From assembly GCF_029784135.1 (NCBI RefSeq), contig NC_073746.1:1260136-1324135 (forward strand): a DNA stretch of 64,000 nt, read 5' to 3'. A model generated the notes under the pieces. The model saw nothing but the letters and a program-made list of their open reading frames with translations, was not told the origin of the DNA and did not search any database. Shown piece after piece: positions 1 through 10,443 of the stretch (positions are counted from its first letter, which is position 1; every line of letters begins with the position of its first letter). This DNA comes from Toxorhynchites rutilus septentrionalis (Eukaryota > Arthropoda > Insecta > Diptera > Culicidae). The position numbers and the translations under genes were made by a program.

Positions 1-934
1 TTTCGCAAACGTCATTCCACAGTACACCAATTGGTTCGTGTGGAAAAAATCATCAAGAGGAACAAGGCTTTATCTAACAACTGTGCTATGGTGCTACTAG
101 ACGTGGAGAAGGCCTTCGATAACGTTTGGCACGATGGCCTAATCCATAAATTAGTAGGAGCAAATTTCCCACTGTACCTAGTAAAAATGGTGCGTAGTTA
201 TTTGAAGACGAGAAAATTTCGTGTGCATATTACTGGTTCCTGCTCTGAACTATGTGATATTTCTGCGGGTGTACCTCAAGGCAGTCTTTTGGGACCCATT
301 CTATATGTGGTATACACCTCCGACGTTCCCCAACTACCAGCTGGTTGCAGTCTTGGATGGCAGGATACCAGTACATTATAGATCAAGACTTCAACGAGGA
401 GTAACGAGTTATGTTGAATACCTTCATAGTTGGAAGATTAAAGTAAATGAGGGAAAAAGTCAAGCTATTCTGTTTAAGCATCGCCCTTCGCCGAAGTTAT
501 CCCCTCCACCAAACTGCTACATCAGTGTAAACGGCAGCCGCGTGAATTGGACCAACGAAGTAAAGTACCTCGGAGTTATTATGGACGACAAATGTATTGG
601 TCTATTGCAGTCCCTATACCCACTGATAAATCGAAGATCCAAGCTTCATTTGGAAAATAAATTAGCAGTATTCAAAATGATTATTGCACCTGTTGTTAAT
701 TACGCCATGCCGGTATGGGGTTCCTGTGCTGAGATGCACAAGAAAAAACTGCAAATAGTGCAGAACAAACTCTTGAGGATGATCCTTGATGCACCACCTC
801 GAACTAGAATTAGAGACCTGCATAGTATTTCCGGGTGCAAAACCATTCAGCAACGTATAGACGAGTCCTACGAGTGGTTAACAGCGAGCGCTGCATCGTC
901 TGAACATCGTCTCATTCGTGAGCTAACAAATTAG
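1..934 (+). pseudogene. Jockey-type reverse transcriptase, frameshifted and internally deleted
   Basis: Two overlapping reading frames together spell the C-terminal half of a Jockey-clade RT. The first (31-381) carries the palm motif AFDNVWHDGLIHKL and the GVPQGSLLGP motif. The second carries the thumb and C-terminal part, including NEVKYLGVIMDDK, SLYPLINRR and NYAMPVWGSC, and stops at 934. The FADD catalytic box expected near 345-365 is unreadable in either frame, and the segment behind it is shorter than in the family. A second short deletion follows YLGVIMDDK. RT makes cDNA on nicked chromosomal DNA during target-primed integration; this copy cannot do that. The 5' part, with the endonuclease and ORF1, lies outside the window. 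Confidence 0.8.
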
Positions 935-1157
935 GAAATTATGAAAATTTAGGTTAAGTAGGTTATAAAATTAAAATCAATATATGATGAAGATTCATCA
1001 AATCTAAAAATAAATTTACAAAACAAAATTTAAAAAACAAACATAATAATAATGTAAAAGGTTGTAAAGGTTGAAAAATTGAAAATTGTATCTCTTGAAT
1101 ATGAAAACATATGTATAACACTATAGAACTGAATAAAATTCTAATTAAAAAAAAAAA
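1..1157 (+). mobile_element. Jockey-clade LINE remnant (Juan-like)
   Basis: The 3' part of a non-LTR retrotransposon, cut by the window edge on its 5' side. Broken reverse transcriptase coding sequence fills 1-934. An AT-rich 3' untranslated tail follows, with AATAAA at 1132-1137 and an A-run at 1147-1157 that I take as the element's poly(A) end. Resemblance to the Juan family is from recalled family motifs around GVPQGSLLGP and YPLINRRSKL, not from a search. Confidence 0.75.
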
Positions 1158-2017
1158 TAGAATAGAGCTTAGTAAAGCAGTTTTCACTTCAGGAAATGTT
1201 TATTTATTTCATTGATACACAATATAGAACCGAATAAAACTACCTTTGTTGAGATTAGCATACTCAAATGCAGTTGTAACTTTTCAAATATTGAATGTAA
1301 ATTATTTTGAAATATTGTATGCACGGTCAGGTTAAATAGTCTGGACCCGTATTTAATCATTACTAAAAGAACACCTAAATCTTTTCATCAGAACCTTTGA
1401 AAAGTGGATCTCAAAAGTTGGACGAATTGCCCTAACAATAAGGAAATTGCTTTTGTTAGTGATACTGAAAAATATGATCATAAAGCAAAACCTAACTGTA
1501 GCTCGATTTGTATAGTCGTTCCTGATTATAAATTAAGATATTGGCCAAGAATATCGTAACCTTTCGTAGAAAACGAATGAAACCTGGTACCTCGATGAGC
1601 CACAACGGCTCAGGATGGAGATTGAGCCGTTGATAACCAAGCGTGCCTAAAATCTTTATATCAGCGCATTACATTTTCTTCCACCAAGTATGTAAAATTA
1701 TCCTCGACGACCAAACGACTTTCTCTGGCAGCGATATTGAAAATATCTGCCAGGCCCACAAATACATTGCAGTTTGCGTATTCTCCCAAAAATGGCTCCT
1801 GATAACTAAACACTGTTTACGCTCACGATTTTTACCACTTGTACAAAACTCGTTACACTTTCACTTAGAATATTCATTTGATACGGATAATTTGATTTTC
1901 ATTGATAATTTTGTTCCTGAAGGTGTGTTTATTTTCCCCGCCGCTGAGGGGGCATCATTTTCTACAGCAATAAAAAGATGTTTCTAATGTTGCTAGTTTA
2001 TATATTTCAACCTAATT
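1158..2017. other. Unassigned AT-rich stretch
   Basis: No gene is recognised. The region holds the hairpin listed at 1603-1632. On the minus strand between about 1690 and 1980 two frames give fairly open translations (for example one containing GKINTPSGTKLS) that might be a decayed transposase, but no family could be named with confidence. Confidence 0.4.
1603..1632. repeat. Perfect 10-bp inverted repeat (hairpin)
   Basis: CAACGGCTCA at 1603-1612 is the exact reverse complement of TGAGCCGTTG at 1623-1632, with a 10-nt spacer. It could be the closing hairpin of a decayed element; no function is assigned. Confidence 0.7.
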
Positions 2018-2022
2018 AGCTC

Positions 2023-2400
2023 TGTATGAGTAATTTCTAAGTCCGGGTTTATTTCAACTAATTTTAATTCCGATATAATAATTTTATTTATGATATCACA
2101 ACGCAGATGAGACACTTTCGATGATGTTGTACGCTATCTAATTTGAAGCAGAGTAAGAGAGTGTGCTGGATATCTCATCGCTTTATATAGGGCAGATTTT
2201 CTGGATTTGCTTCTATATCCTATCCTTCGAGACAATACGATAGGGATTAGATGGGAATGACCTACGCTAATCCTCTTGTTTTAAATGGATTGGGTTTTGG
2301 GTACATACAATGCTTATAATTGTTGTATGGAATGATACTGATGTGGCGTGTGCCGCAATATATAGATACAATGCATAATAACGTGACGTGTGCCGCAACA
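2023..2400 (-). repeat. 3' LTR of BEL/Pao copy 1
   Basis: 378 bp. On the plus strand it starts TGTATGAG and ends GCCGCAACA, so it reads TGTTGCGGC...CATACA in element orientation. The sequence matches 8936-9313 throughout by eye. The bases just internal to it (2401 onwards) are not a clean purine run, so the polypurine tract is not obvious. Confidence 0.96.
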
Positions 2401-2878
2401 TATGCCGGGCCCTGTTGAAAGATTGTGTCTGAACTTTCAACCATTCATACATAGGCAGGAAGTGATGGTTGCCGATTGCGTTGCCGATGAAATACTTCGT
2501 GACGCACTCGTCGATCTTCGTTGTTTGTTTTGACTGCATTCTCCGTCGTCCCGGTCGTCTCCGTTGTCTTGTCTCGGTCGTCTCCGGCGTCTCCATCGTT
2601 ACCATGGTGGCTGCTTCTGACGTCATCACGGGAATCCCCAAGCAAAGGCTCGTTACTCGAATCGGTTCAAAAGATAGGCAGGACGGTGACCCGGCGTTGG
2701 GCGTACTCGTGGTTGTGGGTTGGAGTAGCCATTGATGAATCCAACGTACATGTCAGAGGACGAAAATTCATTAAGTTTTTTGCAAATTCATTATAAAACA
2801 TTACTTACAGGGCTCGGAGACCCGCAGGTCTCCGATCGGTGCACAGTATGAACATACTGTGATGGAAGGACTCGAAAT
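2401..2878 (-). other. Internal 3' untranslated region of BEL/Pao copy 1
   Basis: Lies between the gag-pol stop and the 3' LTR. It includes a C/T/G-rich block at about 2540-2610 made of imperfect repeats of a GTCGTCTCCG unit. Short open frames here are low-complexity and do not resemble an envelope protein. Confidence 0.7.
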
Positions 2879-5800
2879 TCATTCGAGCGTAGGTTCAGTG
2901 TGTTGTTGACGTACAGGAAGCACGCATATCTTCGAGATGGAGCGTCGATACTTTCCAGTTGCTGTCCGTACGGTAACGACGCGTATATGGTTGTCATCAC
3001 CGCGAAAAATGTCGGTTATCCTTCCGTACTTCCACTTTAAAGGAGGCAGGTTATCCTCCTTCAGCAACACCATTGTACCTTCGGTGACATTATTCCGGAT
3101 CTGTGTCCATTTTGTGCGTGGATGGAGGCCGGACAGGTAGTCGGTGGACCATCTCTTCCAGATACGACGGAGCAACTCCTGATTGTGCTGCCAGCGATCG
3201 AGCCGATTCGGTGGAACTTCTGAAAGGTCAGGCTCGGGAAACGAAGTTAATGGACGATGCACGAGGAAATGACCAGGCGTTAGTATTTCCAAATCATTGG
3301 GGTCTGTGGTGAGCGGGGTCAGCGGTCTTGAATTAAGGCAAGCTTCAATACGAGCTAATAAAGTGACGAACTCGTCCTGGGAGAGGATTGAATTCCCTAT
3401 TGTTGTTCGAAGATGACGTTTGAGAGACTTGACCGCCGCTTCCCACAACCCCCCAAAGTTTGGACTGCGAGGAGGTATGAATTTAAATTCAATTCCTTCG
3501 TTGGAACAAACATTCGAAACATCAGCTTGATGTTGTTGCGAGTAGAACTGTATCGACAGTTCTTTCAGTTCTCTGGCTGCGCCTTTAAAATTTTTGGCGT
3601 TATCGCATTGAATTACATTCGGCTTTCCTCTGCGGGCGATGAATCTATGCAGCGCTGCTATGAAGGCTGCGGTTGATAGGTCGTACACCAACTCCACATG
3701 GACGGCCTTGGTGACGAAACACACGAATAATGCAACATAGCATTTGACAGGGGCAGTTTTACGCATTCTGCGATAGCAGAAAGGACCACACAGATCTACG
3801 CCTGTGTTGAGGAAAGGCAGCGTTGGTGTCACTCTTTCAGGTGGTAAGTCTCCCATTAATTGGTCGAGATTATGTGGCTTACAGCGGTAACAATTTATGC
3901 AGTTATGTACAATTTTCCGTGCGAGATTGCGAATTCGTAGTGGCCAGTACCTTTCTCGAACGCATGCTACCAACAATTGTGGACCAGCATGCAAGTTTTT
4001 GAGGTGATAATGCAACAAAATGCATTCGGTAAGTGGGTGTCTAGCAGGAAGAATAATTGGGTGTTTGCGATCTTCCGAGATAGCTGCGTTTCTGAGCCGT
4101 CCACCAACCCGCATGATTGAGTCAATTACGATCGGAAATAGTGATTTTAGTTCGGAGTTTTCTTTCACTTGACCATAATTCCGAATTGCTGCAAAATCCT
4201 TGGAGAAAACTTCAGCTTGTGCTAAACGAACGAGTATTTTGGTGGCTTCATCTAATTCATTCGTTTGTAAGAATCCGATTTTTCTATTCATGGGAATCTT
4301 GGTTCGACAGTTCTGTATGAATCGATTCAAAAACGCTATAATACGGACTAGAGCCGTGAATGATGAACGAAGATAAAATATTTCGTTAGGAGTACATTGG
4401 CTTATGTGTAAAGCAATTGGCTTTTCTTCGAGAATTTCTGCGGGTAGATCTATGTTCGTTTTGTGGTTCAGAGGGGGCCAAAATCGAGATGATTGGCTCA
4501 ACCAGGCAGGACCATGCCACCAGGATGCAGTGTCCTTCAGTTGTGCCGCATGCATTCCACGGGATATAACATCTGCAGGATTGTCGATGCCGGGAACGTG
4601 CGACCAGATACCATCGGCTGTTAGGTTTTGCACCTCTGAAACCCGATTTGCAACGAACGTCTTCCAACGTGAGGGAACGGCATTGAGCCAATGAAGTGTA
4701 ATCATTGAGTCAGTCCAGAAAAATGATTTGGCAGTCAGTGGTAAGCTGCATTTGATTTTATGGTATAAGTGACTCAATAAAAGAGCCGACGATAGTTCCA
4801 ATCTTGGAAGGCAAACTCGTTTCTGCCTTTTTGAATCTCCTAGAGGAGCTACTTTAGATTTGGCTGTCATCAACACTGATCGAATTCCATTTATTGATTC
4901 GGTTCTCAAATAAAGACATGCTCCGTATGCCTTTTCGGAGGCATCACAGAAGCCGTGAATTTCGATGACCGTTGGGGAGTCATTGCAGATTAACCAACGG
5001 GGTACGGAAATGCTAGATACATCTTCCAAATTGTTGCGGAATTCGACCCAGTAACGCTGCTTATCTTCATCCAAAGGATCGTCCCAGTTCTTGGAGGATC
5101 GCCAAAGTGTTTGGATAAATATTTTTGCGAGAACTACAACAGGACCAATTAAACCGAGGGGATCATAGAGTCGTGCTGCATCCGAAATAACGATACGACG
5201 CGAAATGGATTTTGGTTGCGACCATTTAGGAACAGTGTAGCGAAATCTGTCAGAGGATGGTTCCCACTGTAAACCCAAAGTTTTGATGGGTAGAGGATTC
5301 GAATCCAGGTTGAATATCGAACGTTCGTCGTACAATTCCGATGGAATTTCGGAAAGTATGGTGGCGGAGTTTGATGCCCATTTACGTAAGCTGAAGCCGG
5401 CTGACTGCAACACATTTATTAAATCCTTGCAGAGTGTTTTTCCTTGTTCTTCGTCGTCTATTCCGCTCAACAGGTCATCCACGTAAAAGTCCTTAGCGAG
5501 GACCGAAGCGGCTAGAGGAAATTCTTCAGAATTTTGGTTCGATAATACTTGTAGACACTTGGTGGCCAAGTACGGGGCTGAAGCTGTTCCGTACGTCACC
5601 GTTGTTAGTTGAAAAGTGCGTAGCGGCTCTGTTGACGAAGACCGCCATAGTATTTGTTGAAGTGGGTAGTCTGAAGAGTGAATACGTATCTGGCGATACA
5701 TCTTTTCGATGTCTGCGATGATTGCGAAACGATGTACTCGAAACCGGAGAAGTATGGAGAACAGATCGTCTTGGATGACTGGACCCACCATTAGAGCTTG

Positions 5801-8242
5801 ATTCAACGAGATTCCGGTTTCTGTCCGACAAGAGGCATCGAAAACTACCCTCAGTTTGGTGGTAGTACTGTCTGTCTTTTCAACACCGTGGTGCGGTAAG
5901 AAATAGGTAGGATTAGATGATTTTATTTTTTCTACGTTTGTGATTTCTCTCATGTGATTCAACTTGAGGTATTCATCTATGAAGGCTGTGTACGCCTTTT
6001 TCAACGCAGGCTGCGTATCAAGTCGGCGTTCCAAGGCAATGAACCTTCTAGTTGCTATCTCTTCACAGTTACCCAAACTAGCTAGTACCGAATGTCGTTT
6101 GGGAAGAGTAACCACAAATCGACCAGTATTAGTGCGAAACGTTGTAGCTGCAAAATGCTCTTCACACAAATTTTCTTCGACGGAATGCGTGCTGTTAGAC
6201 CAGCAGGATTCCAGTTCCCAAAATCGGGACAACTGATCATCAAGCCCATCGCTGCTGCATACATGAGCCACTATGGGGGCCTGGGCCGGATGTGAGTCAT
6301 TGCCAACCTTCCCTGATACCACCCAACCGAGGACCGTATTTTGAAGGATCGCCTTTTCCGGAGATATTCTGGAGCATCCATCAAGTAATAAGTCGTAGTA
6401 TTTTTCCATACCTATGAGTATGTCTATCGGTCCAGGTGTGTCGAAATTTGGATCTGCTAGGACAATATGTGGAGGAAGATTCCAAAGCGAGATGTCGATA
6501 TTTCTAGCTGGTAGATCACGGGTAATTTTTCGTAAAACATGACATGGTTCATTCATAACAAATTCTGTGCAGTGGGATCCCATTCGAACAACGACAGTAT
6601 GATGCGAAACGATAATTGAGTTGCCTACACCACCGATCTCCTGACGATCGGGATGGCGGCGCAACTTAAGCTTTTGAACGAGGTTCTCGGTAATGAGACT
6701 CAACTGTGAAGCAGGATCTAGCAATGCTCTGGCCCACTGCATTTGACCGTTAGAATTGTAAACCTTCACTATCGCTGTTTGTAGTAACACTGTTGCTGGA
6801 ACTTTCCGATTTGTTCCAACCATTGTGGTGGAAGCGAGGCTAGAGACGGTGGCAGAGGCTGATGGCGTTTGGGTTAGCGAAGACGATACGGAACGTTGTG
6901 AGAATTGGTTTGAAGAATTAGGTTGTGCTTTCTGATTCGTCGGTGCGATATTCTGAACGAGAGGTGTTGGTGGTTTCGACTGAGTAGGTGAGCGATCGCT
7001 GGAGGGTTGGTGAAGCATGGTGTGGTGTTTTTGATTACAGACTCTGCATGAACTGGACGTACAATTCCGAACTAAATGAGAAGGCGATAGACAATTGATG
7101 CAGAGGTTTTTGCTCCTGACATTCTCAAAGCGTTGCGATATCGATAATTTTAGAAAAACTTCACATTTGAATGGCGAGTGTGGAGATTTGGAGCAAAACG
7201 GGCAGGTGTAATTCGTTGGATTGGTGATGGTGTAAACGTTATTGAGCCTTGATTTTAGTGATCGTTTGTGTTCAATCTTGTGAGACTCCTGGTAACGAGA
7301 ATTCGATGTTGGCAACGATTGTAGAACCGCAAGGTGGGTTTTAAGAAATGCGATTAATTCTCCGTAAGTGGGAACTTCATTTGATTTATTATGAGTTTCC
7401 CACTGTCTAAGCGTGGCGGCATCTAGCCGATCACATACCATGTGAGCCAGGATAACACTCCAGCCATCTGTTGGAACACCCATTTTATCGATCATGCAAA
7501 GATTGCGTTCAAAGTCATCTATTAATCGCATGAGGGATTCATAATTTTCCTTTCTCATGGATTCTATCGCAAACAGCGATTCAATATACGTTTTCACTAT
7601 GAGCTTTTTATTGTCATATCTTGATTCCAATAAACTCCACGCTACTGAATAGTTAGCGGCGGTGAGCTCGACCGATTCAATCACCTTCCTAGCATCCTTC
7701 GCCAAAGATGCCACCAGATACGAAAACTTATCTATTTGGGACAATTGGCTATTCCCATCTATGAGCGACTTGAAGGTATCTCTAAAAGTTATCCACTCTG
7801 AGACCGAACCTTCGAATGTGGGAAGTCGAATTTCTGGTAACTTAATTCGCGAAAGCGGAGAAGACGGCGGACACGAGACAGCAGAAACTATTGATTGGTC
7901 TACACTATTTGGCATCACGTTCGTTTTACGTAATTCGGTGGCGAGAAAACTATATGCGTAAATATAATCATTTTCGAATTGTTGTCGGATATTGCGATTC
8001 ACCTCTTCACTCTTGATGAAAGTTTCATCCTCTGAATCGTCATCAGCTTTCTCACTTGATGATACTTCAATTTGAAGTCGATTCGTTTGGAAATCGTGAT
8101 AAAGTGTTTCAACTCGCTGCTTCCATCCCTCCAGTTGATTCTTGTCTCGATTACTATTGTAATTCTCGATGTATTGTTTCAAATTGGTCATTGTGTCTAA
8201 GTAGAAACGCTCCTGGCGACTAAGCGCTCTCAAATTCGACAT
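2879..8242 (-). CDS. BEL/Pao gag-pol polyprotein, intact
   Basis: A 1787-residue frame without interruption, the usual size for a BEL/Pao polyprotein. In order: a gag region with a DUF1759-like core (about residues 130-310); cysteine/histidine knuckles (about 347-410); an aspartic protease with LLDPASQLSLI (D509); reverse transcriptase with RVVFDAS, IADIEKMYRQ and the YVDD box (residues 920-923); RNase H with FCDAS (D1100), LPRLEL (E1149) and WTDS (D1178); an integrase zinc-binding region (about 1411-1454); and an integrase core with D1483, D1547 and E1601, followed by a DUF5641-like C-terminus. The protein makes particles, copies RNA to cDNA and inserts it. The protease reads DPAS where many relatives have D-S/T-G, but BEL proteases vary here. 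All catalytic positions I can place are present. Confidence 0.95.
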   Translation of the reverse strand: MSNLRALSRQERFYLDTMTNLKQYIENYNSNRDKNQLEGWKQRVETLYHDFQTNRLQIEVSSSEKADDDSEDETFIKSEEVNRNIRQQFENDYIYAYSFLATELRKTNVMPNSVDQSIVSAVSCPPSSPLSRIKLPEIRLPTFEGSVSEWITFRDTFKSLIDGNSQLSQIDKFSYLVASLAKDARKVIESVELTAANYSVAWSLLESRYDNKKLIVKTYIESLFAIESMRKENYESLMRLIDDFERNLCMIDKMGVPTDGWSVILAHMVCDRLDAATLRQWETHNKSNEVPTYGELIAFLKTHLAVLQSLPTSNSRYQESHKIEHKRSLKSRLNNVYTITNPTNYTCPFCSKSPHSPFKCEVFLKLSISQRFENVRSKNLCINCLSPSHLVRNCTSSSCRVCNQKHHTMLHQPSSDRSPTQSKPPTPLVQNIAPTNQKAQPNSSNQFSQRSVSSSLTQTPSASATVSSLASTTMVGTNRKVPATVLLQTAIVKVYNSNGQMQWARALLDPASQLSLITENLVQKLKLRRHPDRQEIGGVGNSIIVSHHTVVVRMGSHCTEFVMNEPCHVLRKITRDLPARNIDISLWNLPPHIVLADPNFDTPGPIDILIGMEKYYDLLLDGCSRISPEKAILQNTVLGWVVSGKVGNDSHPAQAPIVAHVCSSDGLDDQLSRFWELESCWSNSTHSVEENLCEEHFAATTFRTNTGRFVVTLPKRHSVLASLGNCEEIATRRFIALERRLDTQPALKKAYTAFIDEYLKLNHMREITNVEKIKSSNPTYFLPHHGVEKTDSTTTKLRVVFDASCRTETGISLNQALMVGPVIQDDLFSILLRFRVHRFAIIADIEKMYRQIRIHSSDYPLQQILWRSSSTEPLRTFQLTTVTYGTASAPYLATKCLQVLSNQNSEEFPLAASVLAKDFYVDDLLSGIDDEEQGKTLCKDLINVLQSAGFSLRKWASNSATILSEIPSELYDERSIFNLDSNPLPIKTLGLQWEPSSDRFRYTVPKWSQPKSISRRIVISDAARLYDPLGLIGPVVVLAKIFIQTLWRSSKNWDDPLDEDKQRYWVEFRNNLEDVSSISVPRWLICNDSPTVIEIHGFCDASEKAYGACLYLRTESINGIRSVLMTAKSKVAPLGDSKRQKRVCLPRLELSSALLLSHLYHKIKCSLPLTAKSFFWTDSMITLHWLNAVPSRWKTFVANRVSEVQNLTADGIWSHVPGIDNPADVISRGMHAAQLKDTASWWHGPAWLSQSSRFWPPLNHKTNIDLPAEILEEKPIALHISQCTPNEIFYLRSSFTALVRIIAFLNRFIQNCRTKIPMNRKIGFLQTNELDEATKILVRLAQAEVFSKDFAAIRNYGQVKENSELKSLFPIVIDSIMRVGGRLRNAAISEDRKHPIILPARHPLTECILLHYHLKNLHAGPQLLVACVRERYWPLRIRNLARKIVHNCINCYRCKPHNLDQLMGDLPPERVTPTLPFLNTGVDLCGPFCYRRMRKTAPVKCYVALFVCFVTKAVHVELVYDLSTAAFIAALHRFIARRGKPNVIQCDNAKNFKGAARELKELSIQFYSQQHQADVSNVCSNEGIEFKFIPPRSPNFGGLWEAAVKSLKRHLRTTIGNSILSQDEFVTLLARIEACLNSRPLTPLTTDPNDLEILTPGHFLVHRPLTSFPEPDLSEVPPNRLDRWQHNQELLRRIWKRWSTDYLSGLHPRTKWTQIRNNVTEGTMVLLKEDNLPPLKWKYGRITDIFRGDDNHIRVVTVRTATGKYRRSISKICVLPVRQQHTEPTLE

Positions 8243-8935
8243 GTTCGGTAATTGGCAATTTGCTTTGTCCTGTTTTCGTAATCAATTTTTCTTGTATTAG
8301 TTAATGACCAATTTGTACAACACCAGATAACACCATGCAACAACACAACCAACTAACCAGGGATGAATGCTGGCGATCGAACTCGTCAGGTTAATCAAAT
8401 GGATCGCTTGATAAATGATATAACGTGTCACGATTAAAACGCTTGACCTACTCTTTATTTCACCACTTATTTTCTCGTAATATTCTTCTCGAAATATGCA
8501 AAAGCATGCAGTACTTACGTACTCTTCTTCTGACGTCCGTTATGATTACCTCACAGCTTCCTTCAGATGATTTGATCGCAGCTTCCTTTTGATGGTGAGT
8601 GCTTAGATTCGCACACAATGCACGCAGTAACCCAAGCCAACTCAAGCCTTGTCTAGCACACGCGTCTAATTATGCGGGATCACAACGATGAAACAATACG
8701 ATGAGTAATCGGAATTTGTTTGCGCAGGTTCGGTTGAGCACGTTTGTTGGAATAGATCACAATCGGCGGATACAGTTCACTTTTTGTCATGCCGCTTGGC
8801 ATACGCAACGAAAGTTCCTTTTTACAGGTTTGATTAACTTGTTCACACAGTACTTGAATGCGAAAGTCACTACTAGAAATCACTCGCGAATCGACAGTAA
8901 CAGCGACTGATCCGGCTCGAAGGACCAAAACTTTA
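8243..8935 (-). other. 5' leader of BEL/Pao copy 1
   Basis: About 690 nt between the 5' LTR and the gag-pol start, containing the primer binding site. It would be the packaging leader. No open frame of interest. Confidence 0.8.
8911..8927 (-). promoter_or_regulatory. Primer binding site, tRNA-Tyr type
   Basis: In element orientation the sequence is TGGTCCTTCGAGCCGGA, starting 8 nt inside the 5' LTR. Its complement, ending CTCGAAGGACCA, matches the 3' end of animal tRNA-Tyr as I recall it, CCA included. This would prime minus-strand cDNA synthesis. Confidence 0.8.
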
Positions 8936-9313
8936 TGTATGAGTAATTTCTAAGTCCGGGTTTATTTCAACTAATTTTAATTCCGATATAATAATTTTAT
9001 TTATGATATCACAACGCAGATGAGACACTTTCGATGATGTTGTACGCTATCTAATTTGAAGCAGAGTAAGAGAGTGTGCTGGATATCTCATCGCTTTATA
9101 TAGGGCAGATTTTCTGGATTTGCTTCTATATCCTATCCTTCGAGACAATACGATAGGGATTAGATGGGAATGACCTACGCTAATCCTCTTGTTTTAAATG
9201 GATTGGGTTTTGGGTACATACAATGCTTATAATTGTTGTATGGAATGATACTGATGTGGCGTGTGCCGCAATATATAGATACAATGCATAATAACGTGAC
9301 GTGTGCCGCAACA
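8936..9313 (-). repeat. 5' LTR of BEL/Pao copy 1
   Basis: 378 bp, same boundaries and sequence as 2023-2400. In element orientation it contains TATATAAA (9095-9102) as a plausible TATA box and AATAAAA-type signals further on, so it can supply both promoter and polyadenylation functions. Confidence 0.96.
9095..9102 (-). promoter_or_regulatory. TATA box in 5' LTR
   Basis: TATATAAA on the minus strand within the 5' LTR, upstream of the leader and gag-pol. The only strong TATA match in the repeat. Confidence 0.55.
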
Positions 9314-9318
9314 AGCTC

Positions 9319-9785
9319 TTTTAACATTACTCTTTCATTTAACGCCAACCATTATCAGAATTAAATTAAATACTTTTGCGAAACTACTTGTTAAAATCCA
9401 CCACTTTTTGCTTTGTGTTTTGTTTATCTTTGATTCATATAAATTTACTGTCAAACTCAGCTTCGATGTCCCGAATTCCAATACACGAGTTTCATTGAAA
9501 TGTTTTATTTGGTAGACTGGAGAGACTTCAGTAACTTTTTCTCGGTATGATGTCAGATGAGAAAATCAACAAACATTTTTAAAATTGATCAATCGATACT
9601 CTTTTCTCAGTGCCAAAATGTTAAAAACATAACAAAAAGGAATGAGATTCATATATCTATTGCTTTTATTGACATTTTTTCTCGAGCATATGGTTTCATC
9701 ACTCAGATGTTTTGTTATTAAGGATTTATAGGGGGCAATGTTTATCCATATAATCAACGATTTATCAAGAAAAATTTTAGATCTA
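9319..9785. other. AT-rich intergenic stretch with one half of a 15-bp direct repeat
   Basis: No gene seen. TTCTCGGTATGATGT occurs at 9539-9553 and again at 10429-10443, bracketing the MITE at 9786-10384 and its flanks. This may be the target duplication of a larger, older insertion. Confidence 0.45.
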
Positions 9786-10384
9786 CCGTTCTGAATCACA
9801 TTTCGGACAACATCATATTTCGGACACTTTGTTCTAATATCTTGAAATGCTTAATGCACTGATGATATAACTATCAAATTAATATCACAATTGCTTATTT
9901 AGAGTAATCTCTTGGTTTCACTATCATTCCACATGAGAACTACATTTAAATTATAATATAACCGGCAGAAATCTTACAACACTACTCATTATCGTTTGTG
10001 TTTGACGTTTCCTTAGCGTGAGCACGTAGGATTTACCCGAATAAATATTTAAATTTCTCCCGTGTTTCATCAGTCCTCATCATCATCGCAGTTGACTATA
10101 AAATATAATGAAGTGTAATGTACTTTTCGTCCAAAAAAATTACAAGATAAAGTGTCCGAAATTTGATTTAGTATCCGAAGTTTGATTCTTATTCGCTTCA
10201 TTTGAAAAGAATTTTATTCAATGATTTTTTTTATTTTTTCAATCAAATAGGTACCAAAGTAGAAAGCTTAAAAGCATATTGAACAAATTTATTAAAAATA
10301 TCAATCAAATAATACCTCTGTATAAAGTTTAGATCTGTTTTCTGCATCATATGCCTTAAGCGTCCGAAATATGATTCAGAACGG
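9786..10384. mobile_element. TA-flanked MITE with 23-bp terminal inverted repeats
   Basis: About 599 bp. Its ends, from CCGTTCTGAATCA at 9786 and to TGATTCAGAACGG at 10384, are inverted repeats with one mismatch over 23 bp, flanked by TA on both sides. The tip motif TTCGGACA and its complement recur inside the element (near 9823 and 10150-10190). It has no coding capacity. The TA target suggests Tc1/mariner-type mobilisation. Confidence 0.85.
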
Positions 10385-10443
10385 TATATGCATGTATTCC
10401 CAATAAAGTAGTTGTTTTGAATTACTCATTCTCGGTATGATGT

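Larger units (their letters stand above)
2023..9313 (-). mobile_element. Complete BEL/Pao LTR retrotransposon (copy 1)
   Basis: A 7291-bp element on the minus strand. It is bounded by two 378-bp direct repeats that begin TG and end CA, and flanked by a 5-bp target duplication AGCTC at 2018-2022 and 9314-9318. It has a primer binding site at 8911-8927, one long gag-pol frame at 2879-8242, and no envelope frame. I read no difference between the two LTRs. With the intact frame, that points to a very recent insertion which may still be competent. Confidence 0.96.

Noticed and set aside
1643..1987. 114-codon plus-strand open frame
   Set aside because: No domain; the opposite strand gives an equally open, more ordered translation. 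Possibly a decayed transposase, but no family could be named.
2267..2645. Possible envelope or accessory frames downstream of BEL/Pao copy 1 pol
   Set aside because: They translate low-complexity repeats and run into the LTR; no signal peptide, membrane anchor or fusion features.
8911..8927. tRNA-Tyr gene fragment
   Set aside because: Only the 3' end is present, at the exact position of a primer binding site next to an LTR.
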